Part shown: one piece after another, positions 18,820-27,828 of the stretch
Position numbering within the stretch: position 1 is the stretch's first letter
Layout of the letters: each line of letters begins with the position of its first letter
From: Alteromonas sp. KUL106
Lineage (GTDB): Bacteria > Pseudomonadota > Gammaproteobacteria > Enterobacterales > Alteromonadaceae
Direction of reading: 5' to 3'
Assembly (NCBI RefSeq): GCF_009811415.1
Contig: NZ_BLIG01000001.1
Coordinates: forward strand, 186,001 to 250,000
DNA: 64,000 nt
The notes under the pieces: model-generated
Seen by the model: only the letters and a program-made list of their open reading frames with translations
Database searches by the model: none
Told to the model about the DNA's origin: nothing
Translations under genes and position numbers: made by a program

Positions 18820-21183
18820 ATGCTATTTTCAAAACCACCTAAGCGCGATTACTTCAATCCTTCAAGCACACATAAGCCCTTGTTTCGAGCTAAAGAGAGG
18901 CAGCATTCACCTGCACCTCGTAGCTACATATTGCTTGTACTCACATCTTTTCTCTGTTTTTTATTTGGTGTTGTCGTTAGCCCGTTAAGTCGGGCTGCGT
19001 CTGGTGAACTCATGTTACAAAGCGAAGACGGCGAATCTTCATCCGCATTGTTACATTCAACTGACGTTAACCTGCATGTGAATGGCATGATTGCACATGT
19101 CACGTATTCACAAAAATTCAAGAATAATAGTTCTCAATGGAAACACGCCGTATACACCTTCCCACTCAATGAATCGGCCGCGATCAACAGTATGGAAATG
19201 CGTATCGGCAGCAGAATAATACGCGGTCAAATTAAGCCAAAACCTGAAGCTAAAAAAGCTTTTGAAGCAGCGAAGGAAGCAGGAAAAAAAGCCAGCTTAA
19301 CCGAGCAACAGCGTGCCAATTTGTTCACCCAACACGTGGCAAACATAGCCCCAGGGGAGGAAATCACGGTAACGCTTCAGTATATTCAGCAGGTAACGTT
19401 TGATAATGGAGAATTTAGCTTTCACCTTCCTACTACTCTGACCCCTCGCTACATACCGGGTATTCCAATAAGAGATTTAAGCGATACTGTTTTAATTGAA
19501 CACGCTAACGTCGGCGAAAACGTAGCAGACAACGTAGCAAACGACGAAGCACTTATTTCTGGGTGGGCGCTTCCCACAAATGAAGTCATTGACGCAGATA
19601 AAATAACGCCGTTTATGATAGATACACGTCCTAGCAATAACACGAATCAGCTTTCCTTTGGTGCAATTATAAACGCAGGGATGGCGCTTGATTCAATTGA
19701 AGGTACCGACCATCAACTTAGCTGGCACTCTGCAGAAGAGACTCAGCATCAGTACCGTGTTTACCTTAAAGACGAATATACCGCTATGGATAGGGATTTG
19801 TGGTTGCGCTGGCGACCGCTAAAAAATGCTTCACCGCAGGCGGCCTATTTTGCAGAAAACACAGCATCTGATCATTACGCGTTAGTCATGCTAACACCGC
19901 CACAAGTTAACCCTGACGATCTGCACGTTTTTCCACGGGATGTCACCTTTGTGATAGATACGTCTGGTTCTATGGGAGGGCGGCCCATTGAAGATGCAAA
20001 GTCAGCGTTAAAAATCGCCGTTCAAAATCTAGGTAGCCAAGACAGGTTTAACATTGTTGCGTTCAATTCTAGCTACACAAAATTATTCAGTCAGCCCACC
20101 AATACGAAGCCACACAATATAAACACCGCCCTATCCTTTATAAATAGCCTGCAGGCCAACGGTGGTACAGAAATGACGGGGGCTCTCTTTGAAGCACTAA
20201 ATGCTCGACATAAAGAAAACTTCATCAAACAAGTGGTGTTTATAACCGATGGTGCTGTAGGGAATGAGGCCGCTCTGTTCTCACTAATTGAACAAAAACT
20301 CGGTAGCGCGAGGCTTTTTACGGTAGGTATTGGCAGCGCCCCCAACAGCTACTTTATGACTCGCGCCGCACAATTTGGCCGTGGTAGCTACGTTTTTATC
20401 GGCAACACCCATCACATTCAAAAAGAAATGCAGCGTTTATTTACTAAGCTTGAAAGCCCTGTCTTGAGCAACCTCTCGCTGAAGTTACCCGAAAGCATAC
20501 AACTCGCTAATGGCGTTGAAGTATTCCCTAAACGTCTGCCCGATTTGTACGCAGGTGAACCTTTGCTCATCAATTTAAAAGTACCTGCGCTATCTAACAT
20601 GATACAAGATGACAGTAACAAGACGGACAAAGCTAAGCTGGATAATCGTGTGGTGTTGAGCGGAACATTAACCGACGTTGACGGTAAGGTTCATAATTGG
20701 CAGCGCAGTATTCAAGCGCGTTTCTTAGCGAATGATTCGACGGATGGGTTAAAAGCAGGTTTAACCGATAATTCGGAGCAAAACCTTATGCAGCCGACAG
20801 GGATAGCAACCGCATGGGCACGCAAAAAAATTGCAGCGCTTATGGATGAAAAAGCCTTGGGGAAAAATGAAGACGAAGTGAAACGCGACATACTCAACGT
20901 TGCCTTGTCACATAACCTTATTAGTGCTTACACGAGTTTTGTTGCTATCGAAGAGACGAGATCAAGACCTAATTCGACAAACGCTGACTCACAGAATATC
21001 AAAAACTTCATGCCACACGGCATGCAAATGCGCACTATTAGCTACCCGCAAACTTCGGCTGGAATAGGTTTTTATCTCGCCGTTGGTGCCCTTTCTTTTG
21101 TCTTATTACTGCTGCTCTATGCCCGTGAAGCTCCGTGTTTTCTGTTTGCGGTATGTCGCACGTTAAAGAACACCAAAGAGTAG
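18820..21183 (+). CDS. Marine proteobacterial sortase target protein (VIT + VWA)
   Basis: A 787-residue exported protein. Residues about 30-62 are a signal/anchor (YILLVLTSFLCFLFGVVVSP). A VIT domain spans about 65-200. A VWA domain near 365-540 has an intact MIDAS start (FVIDTSGSMGG, DxSxS) for divalent-metal ligand binding. Near residue 742 is YPQTS, an LPxTG-like sorting motif, followed by a hydrophobic helix (IGFYLAVGALSFVLLLLLYA) and positive residues, the three-part sorting signal. The sortase gene starts 6 nt after its stop, so the enzyme and its single substrate are coexpressed. The first 30 residues lack a ribosome site and the true start could be internal. Confidence 0.9.
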   Translation: MLFSKPPKRDYFNPSSTHKPLFRAKERQHSPAPRSYILLVLTSFLCFLFGVVVSPLSRAASGELMLQSEDGESSSALLHSTDVNLHVNGMIAHVTYSQKFKNNSSQWKHAVYTFPLNESAAINSMEMRIGSRIIRGQIKPKPEAKKAFEAAKEAGKKASLTEQQRANLFTQHVANIAPGEEITVTLQYIQQVTFDNGEFSFHLPTTLTPRYIPGIPIRDLSDTVLIEHANVGENVADNVANDEALISGWALPTNEVIDADKITPFMIDTRPSNNTNQLSFGAIINAGMALDSIEGTDHQLSWHSAEETQHQYRVYLKDEYTAMDRDLWLRWRPLKNASPQAAYFAENTASDHYALVMLTPPQVNPDDLHVFPRDVTFVIDTSGSMGGRPIEDAKSALKIAVQNLGSQDRFNIVAFNSSYTKLFSQPTNTKPHNINTALSFINSLQANGGTEMTGALFEALNARHKENFIKQVVFITDGAVGNEAALFSLIEQKLGSARLFTVGIGSAPNSYFMTRAAQFGRGSYVFIGNTHHIQKEMQRLFTKLESPVLSNLSLKLPESIQLANGVEVFPKRLPDLYAGEPLLINLKVPALSNMIQDDSNKTDKAKLDNRVVLSGTLTDVDGKVHNWQRSIQARFLANDSTDGLKAGLTDNSEQNLMQPTGIATAWARKKIAALMDEKALGKNEDEVKRDILNVALSHNLISAYTSFVAIEETRSRPNSTNADSQNIKNFMPHGMQMRTISYPQTSAGIGFYLAVGALSFVLLLLLYAREAPCFLFAVCRTLKNTKE

Positions 21184-21189
21184 CGCATA

Positions 21190-21753
21190 ATGGTTAGGTC
21201 TAAATTACTTGTCAGCTTTTTGCTTATTGCGACAGTGGCCATTGGGTTTGGGAATGTTGCGTGGATAACCCTAAAAGCAGAACTCGCCCAACTGTTAATT
21301 GAACAAGCTTGGGCAAAAACCTTGCAAACGGGGGCACAGGTGAAGCCTTGGCAGTGGGCAGACACATGGCCAGTAGGGAGAATGGTGCACCCAAACAGCA
21401 ATACCGATTTGTTCATACTTGAGGGCGCCCAAGGAAACGCATTAGCCTTTGGCCCGGGAAGGCACGTCAATACCGGCGAGTTAGGCAGTGAAAGCAGCGT
21501 TATTGGCGGTCATAAAGACACACATTTTGCTTTTCTTGCAGAGGCAAATGTAGGCGACGCACTCCAACTTCAAACTAAAGACGGTGTTTGGCACCCCTAT
21601 CGTGTTTCGGCCAAGCGAATTGTAGACATACAAAACCAAGCATTGAATATTCAACTCAACCAGCCAAGGTTGTATCTAGTCACCTGCTACCCTTTTTACA
21701 CCATAACGAGAGACAATCGTTTAAGGCTTGTTGTCGAACTAAAGCCCTCATAA
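21190..21753 (+). CDS. Class GN sortase
   Basis: A 187-residue transpeptidase with an N-terminal membrane anchor (LLVSFLLIATVAIGFGNVAW). The catalytic triad is visible: His in IGGHKDTHF, Cys in LVTCYPF, Arg in RDNRLRLVVEL. Gram-negative sortases of this class are paired with one dedicated VIT/VWA target, here the gene just upstream. The stop codon falls inside the left terminal repeat of a MITE-like element. Confidence 0.92.
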   Translation: MVRSKLLVSFLLIATVAIGFGNVAWITLKAELAQLLIEQAWAKTLQTGAQVKPWQWADTWPVGRMVHPNSNTDLFILEGAQGNALAFGPGRHVNTGELGSESSVIGGHKDTHFAFLAEANVGDALQLQTKDGVWHPYRVSAKRIVDIQNQALNIQLNQPRLYLVTCYPFYTITRDNRLRLVVELKPS

Positions 21754-21919
21754 TACCGATCCGCATAGATAATTGCCCATTCAGAAGGGCGCGTTTTAAA
21801 TGTCTGTATTCTTCGTTGTGTCACCTTGATGTAGAACCACTATATCTGCGGTAACACGCCGCGATTACGAACATTTTAACTCTCGCTGAGTGGATAATTA
21901 TCTATGCGGACTGGTATTA
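21751..21919. repeat. MITE-like element with 29-bp terminal inverted repeats
   Basis: The left end TAATACCGATCCGCATAGAT and the right end (reverse complement TAATACCAGTCCGCATAGAT) match over 29 nt with four mismatches. The 169-bp element contains no ORF. Its outer bases supply the stop codons of both flanking convergent genes (sortase and add). A shorter copy is at 32756 and a solo end at 16363. Confidence 0.75.
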
Positions 21920-22945
21920 CACTGGAGCTTTGGGGTCAGAGTAACGACTTTGCTTCCTCTTGGCTTTAAGGATGGCTTTTTCGCTTTCACTTAAAAACGC
22001 CATCGCTAATGCATTTTCTTGCGCCTTATTTACAAGGGCTGGGGTAAGACCTGCTTGTTTCGCAGCAACAGATAATTCATGGTCTAGTTCGATACCTTGA
22101 ACCGCCGGATCATCCGTATTAATACTGGCAAGAATACCGTGTTCCAAAAAGGTTTTTAATGGATGCTGAGGTAATGACGCTACCGTGTTCGTCAATATGT
22201 TACTGGTCAAACAACTTTCAATACCAATATGGTGGTCGCGCAGATGGTCCATTAGCTTACGATCATGTATGGCATTAACACCGTGGCCTATTCGCGACGC
22301 TCCTAAGCCGTTTATGGCTTGCCAGATGCTCTCGGGGCCAGCGGCTTCACCTGCGTGTATTGTGATCTGTAAGCCTTCTCGCTTCACTTGTTTAAAATGC
22401 TCAACAAACAATTCACCAGGAAAGCCTTTTTCATCGCCAGCTAAGTCAATAGCCGTGATGTCTTCTTTACACGCGATAATTGCGTTTAATTCATTTTGAC
22501 ACGCTTTAACGCCATACGAGCGAGACAAAATTCCAATTAGATTAATCTTCACATCGTAGTCTTTGGTTGCGCTTTTTACGCCATCTATAACAGCTTCAAC
22601 TACACCTTGCGTGGGCAAACCGTGACTTTCAGCCATAAAATAAGGGCTAAAACGAAGTTCAGCATAGTCAATGCCCTGTTTAGCTGCGTCTTCAACGTTT
22701 TCAATTGCTACCCGTTTACAGGCCTCAAGACTGCCTAAAACCTTAACGCCCCATGTCAGCTTATTTAAAAACGAGACCAGATCGGGGGCTATTTCCATTA
22801 CTTGTACATGCGGCCTTAATCCCCCTAGCGAGTCATTAGGCAAAGCAATACTAAATTGCTGGCCCAGTTCAAGAATAGTTTGCAGACGCACATTGCCATC
22901 TAAATGACGGTGCAAATCGAGTAGCGGAAAGTGGGTATTTACCAT
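21917..22945 (-). CDS. add: Adenosine deaminase
   Basis: A 342-residue amidohydrolase that converts adenosine to inosine in purine salvage. Metal ligands and catalytic residues are visible: LDLHRHLDG (HxH), ITIHAGEA (His and Glu), HGVNAIHD (His), SCLTSN, and NTDDPAVQG (metal Asp). Length is right for bacterial Add. The last residues (YSDPKAPV) are encoded by a copy of the GGGGTCAGAGTA repeat, and the stop by the end of a MITE-like element, so the C-terminus has been rewritten by repeat insertion (inference). Confidence 0.93.
   Translation of the reverse strand: MVNTHFPLLDLHRHLDGNVRLQTILELGQQFSIALPNDSLGGLRPHVQVMEIAPDLVSFLNKLTWGVKVLGSLEACKRVAIENVEDAAKQGIDYAELRFSPYFMAESHGLPTQGVVEAVIDGVKSATKDYDVKINLIGILSRSYGVKACQNELNAIIACKEDITAIDLAGDEKGFPGELFVEHFKQVKREGLQITIHAGEAAGPESIWQAINGLGASRIGHGVNAIHDRKLMDHLRDHHIGIESCLTSNILTNTVASLPQHPLKTFLEHGILASINTDDPAVQGIELDHELSVAAKQAGLTPALVNKAQENALAMAFLSESEKAILKAKRKQSRYSDPKAPV
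21932..21943 (+). repeat. RAYT-type repeat copy inside the add 3' end
   Basis: GGGGTCAGAGTA is identical to the core of the repeats flanking the transposase at 29894-30619. It is read on the minus strand as the Tyr-Ser-Asp-Pro codons of Add. Confidence 0.5.
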
Positions 22946-23145
22946 GACATTTCGACCTATATAAGCGCAGTCTTTACTATACCACCTCGAACATTGAACC
23001 TCGCTCTCTTACTGAAAATAACTTTTTGCAATGGGACAAAACCGTGCTTTTTGCTGCTACTATAGCGCCAAAACGTGCTATGCCTTTTTTTTCACATAGC
23101 ATTCGGGGCGTATGACTAGCCCCAAAAGAACAAAGCAGGAATACC

Positions 23146-23694
23146 ATGGCTCTTAAAGCGACCATTTTTAAAGCGGACATATCCATAACCGATATGGACC
23201 GCAATTACTACAACGACCATAATCTCACTATTGCCCGACATCCATCTGAAAATGATGAGCGAATGATGCTGCGTGTTGTCGCCTTTATTGTTAATGCTCA
23301 TGAACGTCTACAGTTTACCAAAGGGCTGTCTGACGATGATGTGCCTGACTTATGGCAAAAGAGTTTTAGCGATGAAATAGAACTGTGGGTTGAACTCGGC
23401 CAACCATCTGAACAGCGCATCAAAAAGGGCTGTAACCAAAGTCAGCAGATGATGATTTATTCTTACGCTGACAACAGCTTCGACGCTTGGTGGAAGAAAG
23501 AGCAAAGCAAACTACAGACAAGAAAGAATTTATCTGTTTATACGTTACCCGCATCGCTTGCCCCAACTTTAGCGAACGCGGTGCACCGCTCTATGCAAAT
23601 ACAAGTGACGATTCAAGATGGGCTAATGTACCTGACCATTGAGGGCGCCGATGTGACACAAAGTGTTGAAGTGTCGATAGAGAAACACCTGTAA
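23146..23694 (+). CDS. yaeQ: YaeQ family protein
   Basis: A 182-residue protein matching YaeQ throughout: MALKATIFKADISITDMDRNYY at the start, MLRVVAFIVNAHERLQFTKGL and DLWQKSFSDEIELWVELGQP in the middle. YaeQ has a PD-(D/E)XK nuclease-like fold of unknown role; an older claim of haemolysin regulation is not secure. AGGAATACC lies ahead of the ATG. Its stop overlaps the next gene's start (TAATG). Confidence 0.93.
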   Translation: MALKATIFKADISITDMDRNYYNDHNLTIARHPSENDERMMLRVVAFIVNAHERLQFTKGLSDDDVPDLWQKSFSDEIELWVELGQPSEQRIKKGCNQSQQMMIYSYADNSFDAWWKKEQSKLQTRKNLSVYTLPASLAPTLANAVHRSMQIQVTIQDGLMYLTIEGADVTQSVEVSIEKHL

Positions 23695-24002
23695 TGAAAA
23701 AACTTTCTGCGGTTCAACAAAAGCAACAGGCTCTTATTATTAATATCGCTGACAGCCTGGAAGCACAAGCACTTGAAGAACTTGAAGGTATGCTGCAGTG
23801 TTGGTTCGACGTTCTTTATCATCAATTCCCTGGCTCCCTGCTGCTGCGCTTTCAATTTGAAAGTGAGGAAGCACTGTCACGGGCCACACCCGAATTAAAG
23901 AAATGGCAGCGACGATTAAGCGCCGCCCTTTTAAAAAAAGGGGTGGTTTTAAAAGATATGCGCCGCCATTTGACGTTTACAACTGAATCTCCGGAAGAAT
24001 AA
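23694..24002 (+). CDS. Small protein coupled to yaeQ
   Basis: A 102-residue charged protein, predicted mostly helical with a central hydrophobic stretch (LQCWFDVLYHQFPGSLLLRFQF) but no signal or membrane helix. The start codon overlaps the yaeQ stop by one base, so the two are likely translationally coupled. No domain is recognised; function unknown. Confidence 0.75.
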   Translation: MKKLSAVQQKQQALIINIADSLEAQALEELEGMLQCWFDVLYHQFPGSLLLRFQFESEEALSRATPELKKWQRRLSAALLKKGVVLKDMRRHLTFTTESPEE

Positions 24003-24187
24003 GCTTTTCCATATAAAGTCTACTTACACTTTGTGTTGTAACTAGGCTAGACTGGACGGGTTTAATATTTGGCCGGGCGAGTTTTGATAGCAAAGAGACG
24101 CCCTACTGAACACTGTACCCAATAATTAAACACACCATGTTGACCGGCTTTCGAACAAGCCACTATCCCAGCAAAAGGAGCTTCACA

Positions 24188-24598
24188 ATGAAAACTAAAG
24201 CAATGGCGTTAGCACTACTACTGTCTTTAATGGGCTGTACAGAATCTAGCGAAGAAACAAAAAGTGATGTAAAAAAAGAGATGGAACAAGCAGGCGAAGC
24301 GACTTCTGAAGCTTATGAAGAAGTCAAAGAAGATGCGGCTGATTCTTGGGATGATACCAAAGACGCAACATCTGAAGCGTACGAAGAAGGCAAAGAGATA
24401 GCTTCTGATGCCTTTGATGAGGGTAAAGAAATGGCTTCAGACGCATATGAAGATGGCAAGGATATGGCCTCTGATGCGTATGATGCAACAGCTGAAAAAG
24501 CGGGTGAATTCAAAGACGCAGCGGCAAAAAAAGCCTATGAAGCTTGCGTAAAAATGAAAGAGCAAATGGGCGGTGACGTTAGCGAGTGTGACGATTAA
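24188..24598 (+). CDS. Acidic repeat lipoprotein
   Basis: The start at 24188 follows AAAAGGAGC and gives a lipoprotein signal (MKTKAMALALLLSLMGC; lipobox LMGC); an earlier in-frame ATG at 24137 only adds a leader. The mature part is strongly acidic and made of about six 11-residue repeats of the form SEAYEEGKEIA / SDAYEDGKDMA, a periodicity seen in amphipathic coiled helices such as LEA-like or YtxH-like proteins. The tail KKAYEACVKMKEQ...SECDD has two cysteines that could pair. Probably periplasmic, lipid-anchored; role unknown, perhaps stress protection (inference). Confidence 0.8.
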   Translation: MKTKAMALALLLSLMGCTESSEETKSDVKKEMEQAGEATSEAYEEVKEDAADSWDDTKDATSEAYEEGKEIASDAFDEGKEMASDAYEDGKDMASDAYDATAEKAGEFKDAAAKKAYEACVKMKEQMGGDVSECDD

Positions 24599-24623
24599 TC
24601 GTATTAAGCCAATACTGATTTTA

Positions 24624-24650
24624 AAGCGAACCTCTGTGTTCGCTTTTTTG
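24624..24650 (+). terminator. Terminator of the acidic lipoprotein gene
   Basis: AAGCGAA and TTCGCTT pair and are followed by a T-run. Confidence 0.8.
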
Positions 24651-24678
24651 TTGTTGAGCTTTGAACAACGAAGCGACT

Positions 24679-25149
24679 CTATTCACATCCAGCAAGTATT
24701 ACTGAATCAGAGGTAATGGTGAGAGGTGCAACACGTAGCAATGTGTTTATTCCAAGAATATTGTTGCCCTTTGGAAGCACAGCCACTTCGACCGGCCCCA
24801 CCTCACATGTATTTCCGATGCGTACCGAGTTAAGTTGATACTGTGACACTTTGAGTATTTTTCCATTCGCCATTCTCGCTGCCGACGTACGGGTAGCCAA
24901 CAGCTGTTGATTTCGGGTGAGCGCGTCAAAGGTGGCTTGATTCAAGGTTAATAAGCTTGACCCGGTATCCAGTAAAAACGAAGCTTTCACATTAGATTCA
25001 AGGGTTGCTTCTAAGTACAAAGTACCGCCTTTGCTTTGCGATAGCGGAATACTCTGCTCTATTGCCGACACAGGTGAGACAAGCCCCAAAACGGGCAGCA
25101 ATACGATTGAGAGTGACAACGTCATCACTTTTTTTGCTGCTTTAATCAC
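24679..25149 (-). CDS. Exported retropepsin-like aspartic protease
   Basis: A 156-residue protein with a signal peptide (MIKAAKKVMTLSLSIVLLPVLG... ending PVSA) and a single retropepsin-like domain: FLLDTGSSLLTLN contains the catalytic D-T-G, and ILGINTLLRVAPLTI is the second hydrophobic-Gly motif of the fold. Proteins of this type would act as homodimers in the periplasm. Substrate unknown. It reads convergently with the lipoprotein gene. Confidence 0.8.
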   Translation of the reverse strand: MIKAAKKVMTLSLSIVLLPVLGLVSPVSAIEQSIPLSQSKGGTLYLEATLESNVKASFLLDTGSSLLTLNQATFDALTRNQQLLATRTSAARMANGKILKVSQYQLNSVRIGNTCEVGPVEVAVLPKGNNILGINTLLRVAPLTITSDSVILAGCE

Positions 25150-25477
25150 TGTGCCTGCACCACATGCTTTCTATTTGTAGATACAGTTAAACAGCAAGAT
25201 AAAGACCAAATGGTAATTATCTGATTTATATACACCTGCGTGTATTAGCACCTTTCTAAAGCACTGTATTGGTGCAACCAAGCAACGAAATTTGCACCAT
25301 ACACAGGCATTCTACACGCCTGCACATCGCCATTGTTATACCCAGTATCCCCTGCTCTGATTCAGCAATCATCACAGACAACTGAAACTGATAGTGTATG
25401 ACTATCACCAATCAGTATTGTTTGAACCAAATTCGTTCATACAATATACGGCAGTAGTATCAATAAGAGGACACGAT
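25150..25477. other. Divergent regulatory region with inverted repeats
   Basis: No gene seen. Two inverted repeats stand out: GGTGCAA/TTGCACC at 25271-25298, and TGATAGT-gtatg-ACTATCA at 25389-25407, the second ending 10 nt before a putative -35 and so a candidate operator. Confidence 0.4.
25418..25445 (+). promoter_or_regulatory. Putative sigma70 promoter of the PPFKR-repeat gene
   Basis: TTGTTT at 25418 and TACAAT at 25440 with 16 bp between, 32 bp before the chosen start codon. Matched by eye only. Confidence 0.35.
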
Positions 25478-25846
25478 ATGAAATTACGCTACCTTTTAGG
25501 TTCGGTTGTAACCGCTATTTCCCTAGGTTTTACCGCTACCGCTACGCAAGCTCTTCCCGCAGTATCTGACGATACGGTGGAAGTGCAGGTCGTAGACTAT
25601 TCAGGAAAGCCACCGTTTAAACGCCAAACGATTACAATGTCAGTGAGCGACGTGGCGCAATTAGAATCTGTGGGTGAAGAAGCGATTGAGTATGTAGAAG
25701 TCAAAGAGGTGATTATGCGCGGTAAGCCTCCTTACCGTCGGGTGACTACCATGATGCCAGTTTATGATGTAGCTCAACTTGAAATGCTAGAGGAACCAGA
25801 CGAGAAACAAAGACGCGGAACTCGTCCTCCATTCAAACGTCATTAA
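25478..25846 (+). CDS. Exported protein with GKPPFKR repeats
   Basis: The start at 25478 follows AAGAGGACACG and gives a good signal peptide (MKLRYLLGSVVTAISLGFTATATQALP). The mature part of about 95 residues contains two copies of a 25-residue unit: SGKPPFKRQTITMSVSDVAQLE and RGKPPYRRVTTMMPVYDVAQLE, and a third partial motif (TRPPFKRH) at the extreme C-terminus. No family recognised. The conserved aromatic/basic PPF(K/R)R core could be a binding or processing site (inference). Ended by a terminator. Confidence 0.75.
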   Translation: MKLRYLLGSVVTAISLGFTATATQALPAVSDDTVEVQVVDYSGKPPFKRQTITMSVSDVAQLESVGEEAIEYVEVKEVIMRGKPPYRRVTTMMPVYDVAQLEMLEEPDEKQRRGTRPPFKRH

Positions 25847-25879
25847 TCTGCGTACATTTTCATTTAAACACTGTACTAG

Positions 25880-25914
25880 AGCGGTTTACTTTTGCCTGAG
25901 TGAACCGCTTTTTT
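25880..25914 (+). terminator. Terminator of the repeat-protein gene
   Basis: AGCGGTT and AACCGCT pair, followed by a run of T. Confidence 0.8.
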
Positions 25915-25985
25915 ACGCCCGTTTATTGTGAATTCTGTCCTTAAAGAGATAAAGTAAGGAAAACGGCAGAAAAAAGAGATAACAA

Positions 25986-26660
25986 ATGCAGCCTCACGAT
26001 CACACTCCCCTTGACGATTTTACTGAATACCCAGAAAGCAGTATGCTTTCACGGAGTGCTGATTTTCTGAAAACCATGCAGCGTCGCCACAGCATTAGAC
26101 ACTTTAGCGAAAGAGCGGTAAACAAAACCATTATTGAAAACTGTATCCTTACTGCAGGTTCGGCCCCTAGTGGTGCAAATCATCAACCTTGGCATTTTGC
26201 TGCTATTCATTCACCCCAAGTAAAAAAGCAAATACGAGAACAGGCAGAGGCCCATGAACGCGGTTTTTATAATGGTCGTGCGGGGCAACAGTGGCTAGAT
26301 GATCTTAAGCCATTAGGTACGGATGCGAGTAAACCCTATCTGGAAACGGCGCCTTGGCTTATTGCCGTATTCAGCCAGAAGTATGGCGAAACAGAAACTG
26401 GCGAGAAAAGCCAAAACTACTACGTGCACGAATCGGTAGGCATAGCAGTAGGCATGCTGATTACCTCACTTCACAATGCAGGTTTGGCAACCTTGACCCA
26501 TACGCCAAAACCTATGAACTTTTTAACCGAAGTTTGCCAACGTCCCGATAACGAGCGCGCCTATATGCTCATTATTGCGGGCTATCCGGCAGATAATGCC
26601 ACCATTCCTCTACACGCCAAGCAGAAAAAGTCACTCAGCGAAATTGCAAGTTTTCTTTGA
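25986..26660 (+). CDS. Nitroreductase family protein
   Basis: A 224-residue FMN-dependent nitroreductase-fold protein. MQRRHSIRHFSERAVNK is the N-terminal FMN-phosphate-binding motif, APSGANHQPWHFAAI the family's second FMN motif, and AGLATLTHTPKPMNFLTEVCQRP plus IIAGYPA complete the core. The motifs are closest to the iodotyrosine deiodinase/BluB-like side of the superfamily. Physiological substrate not predictable. Confidence 0.88.
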   Translation: MQPHDHTPLDDFTEYPESSMLSRSADFLKTMQRRHSIRHFSERAVNKTIIENCILTAGSAPSGANHQPWHFAAIHSPQVKKQIREQAEAHERGFYNGRAGQQWLDDLKPLGTDASKPYLETAPWLIAVFSQKYGETETGEKSQNYYVHESVGIAVGMLITSLHNAGLATLTHTPKPMNFLTEVCQRPDNERAYMLIIAGYPADNATIPLHAKQKKSLSEIASFL

Positions 26661-26743
26661 GGGCTTCGGCGAATCTCGCGCTATTTTAATGAGAGCCCCA
26701 TTTATGCATGCGCTTTGATAGAAAGCGAGGTTGCCCCTTTCAT

Positions 26744-26767
26744 GCTCTGACTATGGGTTGTCAGAGC
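26744..26767. terminator. Shared hairpin between nitroreductase gene and nei
   Basis: GCTCTGAC and GTCAGAGC form an 8-bp perfect stem between convergent genes; it overlaps the nei stop codon and is followed on the plus strand by TTCTTT. Confidence 0.6.
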
Positions 26768-27588
26768 TTCTTTGCCTGGCATTCACTGCACCAATAAAGC
26801 CGTCGCCCGTTAAACGTCTGTCGTTTGATAAGCGTGGTGCATACTCTGCAAGGTTGCTCTTCACGGTCGAACACCATAAATCGCGTGCCTTCGTAACTGC
26901 CGCCTTGCGCTTTTAGCACCTCTCTCAATTCGGTATACACGGTATAGCCACCTGTTTCATAGCTGCGTTTGCATATCGCTAGGGTGTGATGCGCCAAACT
27001 GCGTAGCTGCTCATCATCTAGTTGGGAGGGTTTAAGCGAAGGGTGGATACCTGCGGCAAAGAGTATTTCGCTGCGAAGATAGTTACCGAGCCCAGCCATA
27101 AAGCGCTGATCCAGATACAAACCACTCAATGCGCGGTTGTTAAACGCTTTTGAGCGTAGTCGCTCTAACACCCGCTCTTCTGTCACCGCATCGTTCAATA
27201 CATCGGGCCCTACACGCTGTAAAAATGGGTGCTCGTGAATAGTCTGCGTTGGCCACATACTGATGTCAGACGCACTATATAAAATGGCGCTGTGTGTCGC
27301 GGTGTGAAGGCCCACTCTGAGCTGACGTGTTGTAGTGGGTATTTCATTGCGTTTGCAGGTATGCCACATGCCGTAAAGTTGATTATGCGAATACATAGAA
27401 AGTCCGTTGCTAAAATGGGTAATCAGCGCCTTGCCGCGAGTTTCCATGCGCAAAACACTCTCGCCCTCAAGCTGCTTTGCATAGGGTTTGAGTTGGGCTA
27501 AACCAAATTCTACTTTTTCTAGGGGGGTATCTTTTACTGTCGCTTCCACTTTGTCTGCGGCACGACGAATTTCTGGACCTTCAGGCAT
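26761..27588 (-). CDS. nei: Endonuclease VIII / DNA glycosylase
   Basis: A bifunctional DNA glycosylase/AP lyase of base excision repair acting on oxidised pyrimidines. The chain begins MPEGPEIRRAADK: Pro2 is the nucleophile and Glu3 the acid. The H2TH region (YLDQRFMAGLGNYLRSEILFAAGIHPS) and C-terminal zinc finger (CRVCTTLIKRQTFNGRRLYWC..C) are intact. GPEIRRAAD and the whole-length pattern (275 aa) fit Nei rather than Fpg. Confidence 0.93.
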   Translation of the reverse strand: MPEGPEIRRAADKVEATVKDTPLEKVEFGLAQLKPYAKQLEGESVLRMETRGKALITHFSNGLSMYSHNQLYGMWHTCKRNEIPTTTRQLRVGLHTATHSAILYSASDISMWPTQTIHEHPFLQRVGPDVLNDAVTEERVLERLRSKAFNNRALSGLYLDQRFMAGLGNYLRSEILFAAGIHPSLKPSQLDDEQLRSLAHHTLAICKRSYETGGYTVYTELREVLKAQGGSYEGTRFMVFDREEQPCRVCTTLIKRQTFNGRRLYWCSECQAKKL

Positions 27589-27713
27589 ACTATCTCGGTT
27601 AACCTTTTATCTCGTTCAGCCATTAACTGAAATACATCTTAACTTGATAACAATTGAATTGATTAGCTCAATACCCATCTGCGCCCATTTCGGCGGGGCA
27701 AAAACAGAATAAA

Positions 27714-27734
27714 AAAAGGGCTAAGTGCCCTTTC
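27714..27734 (-). terminator. Terminator of the MDR oxidoreductase gene
   Basis: AAAGGGC and GCCCTTT pair; on the minus strand a T-run follows. Confidence 0.8.
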
Positions 27735-27828
27735 ATGTACCTTTAAACCGTCGTTTGTACATCAAAGATCACTCAGCCCTTCTACCTTCATCGAATTGAT
27801 GAAAAGCGTGAAGCTCAAAACACCAAAT

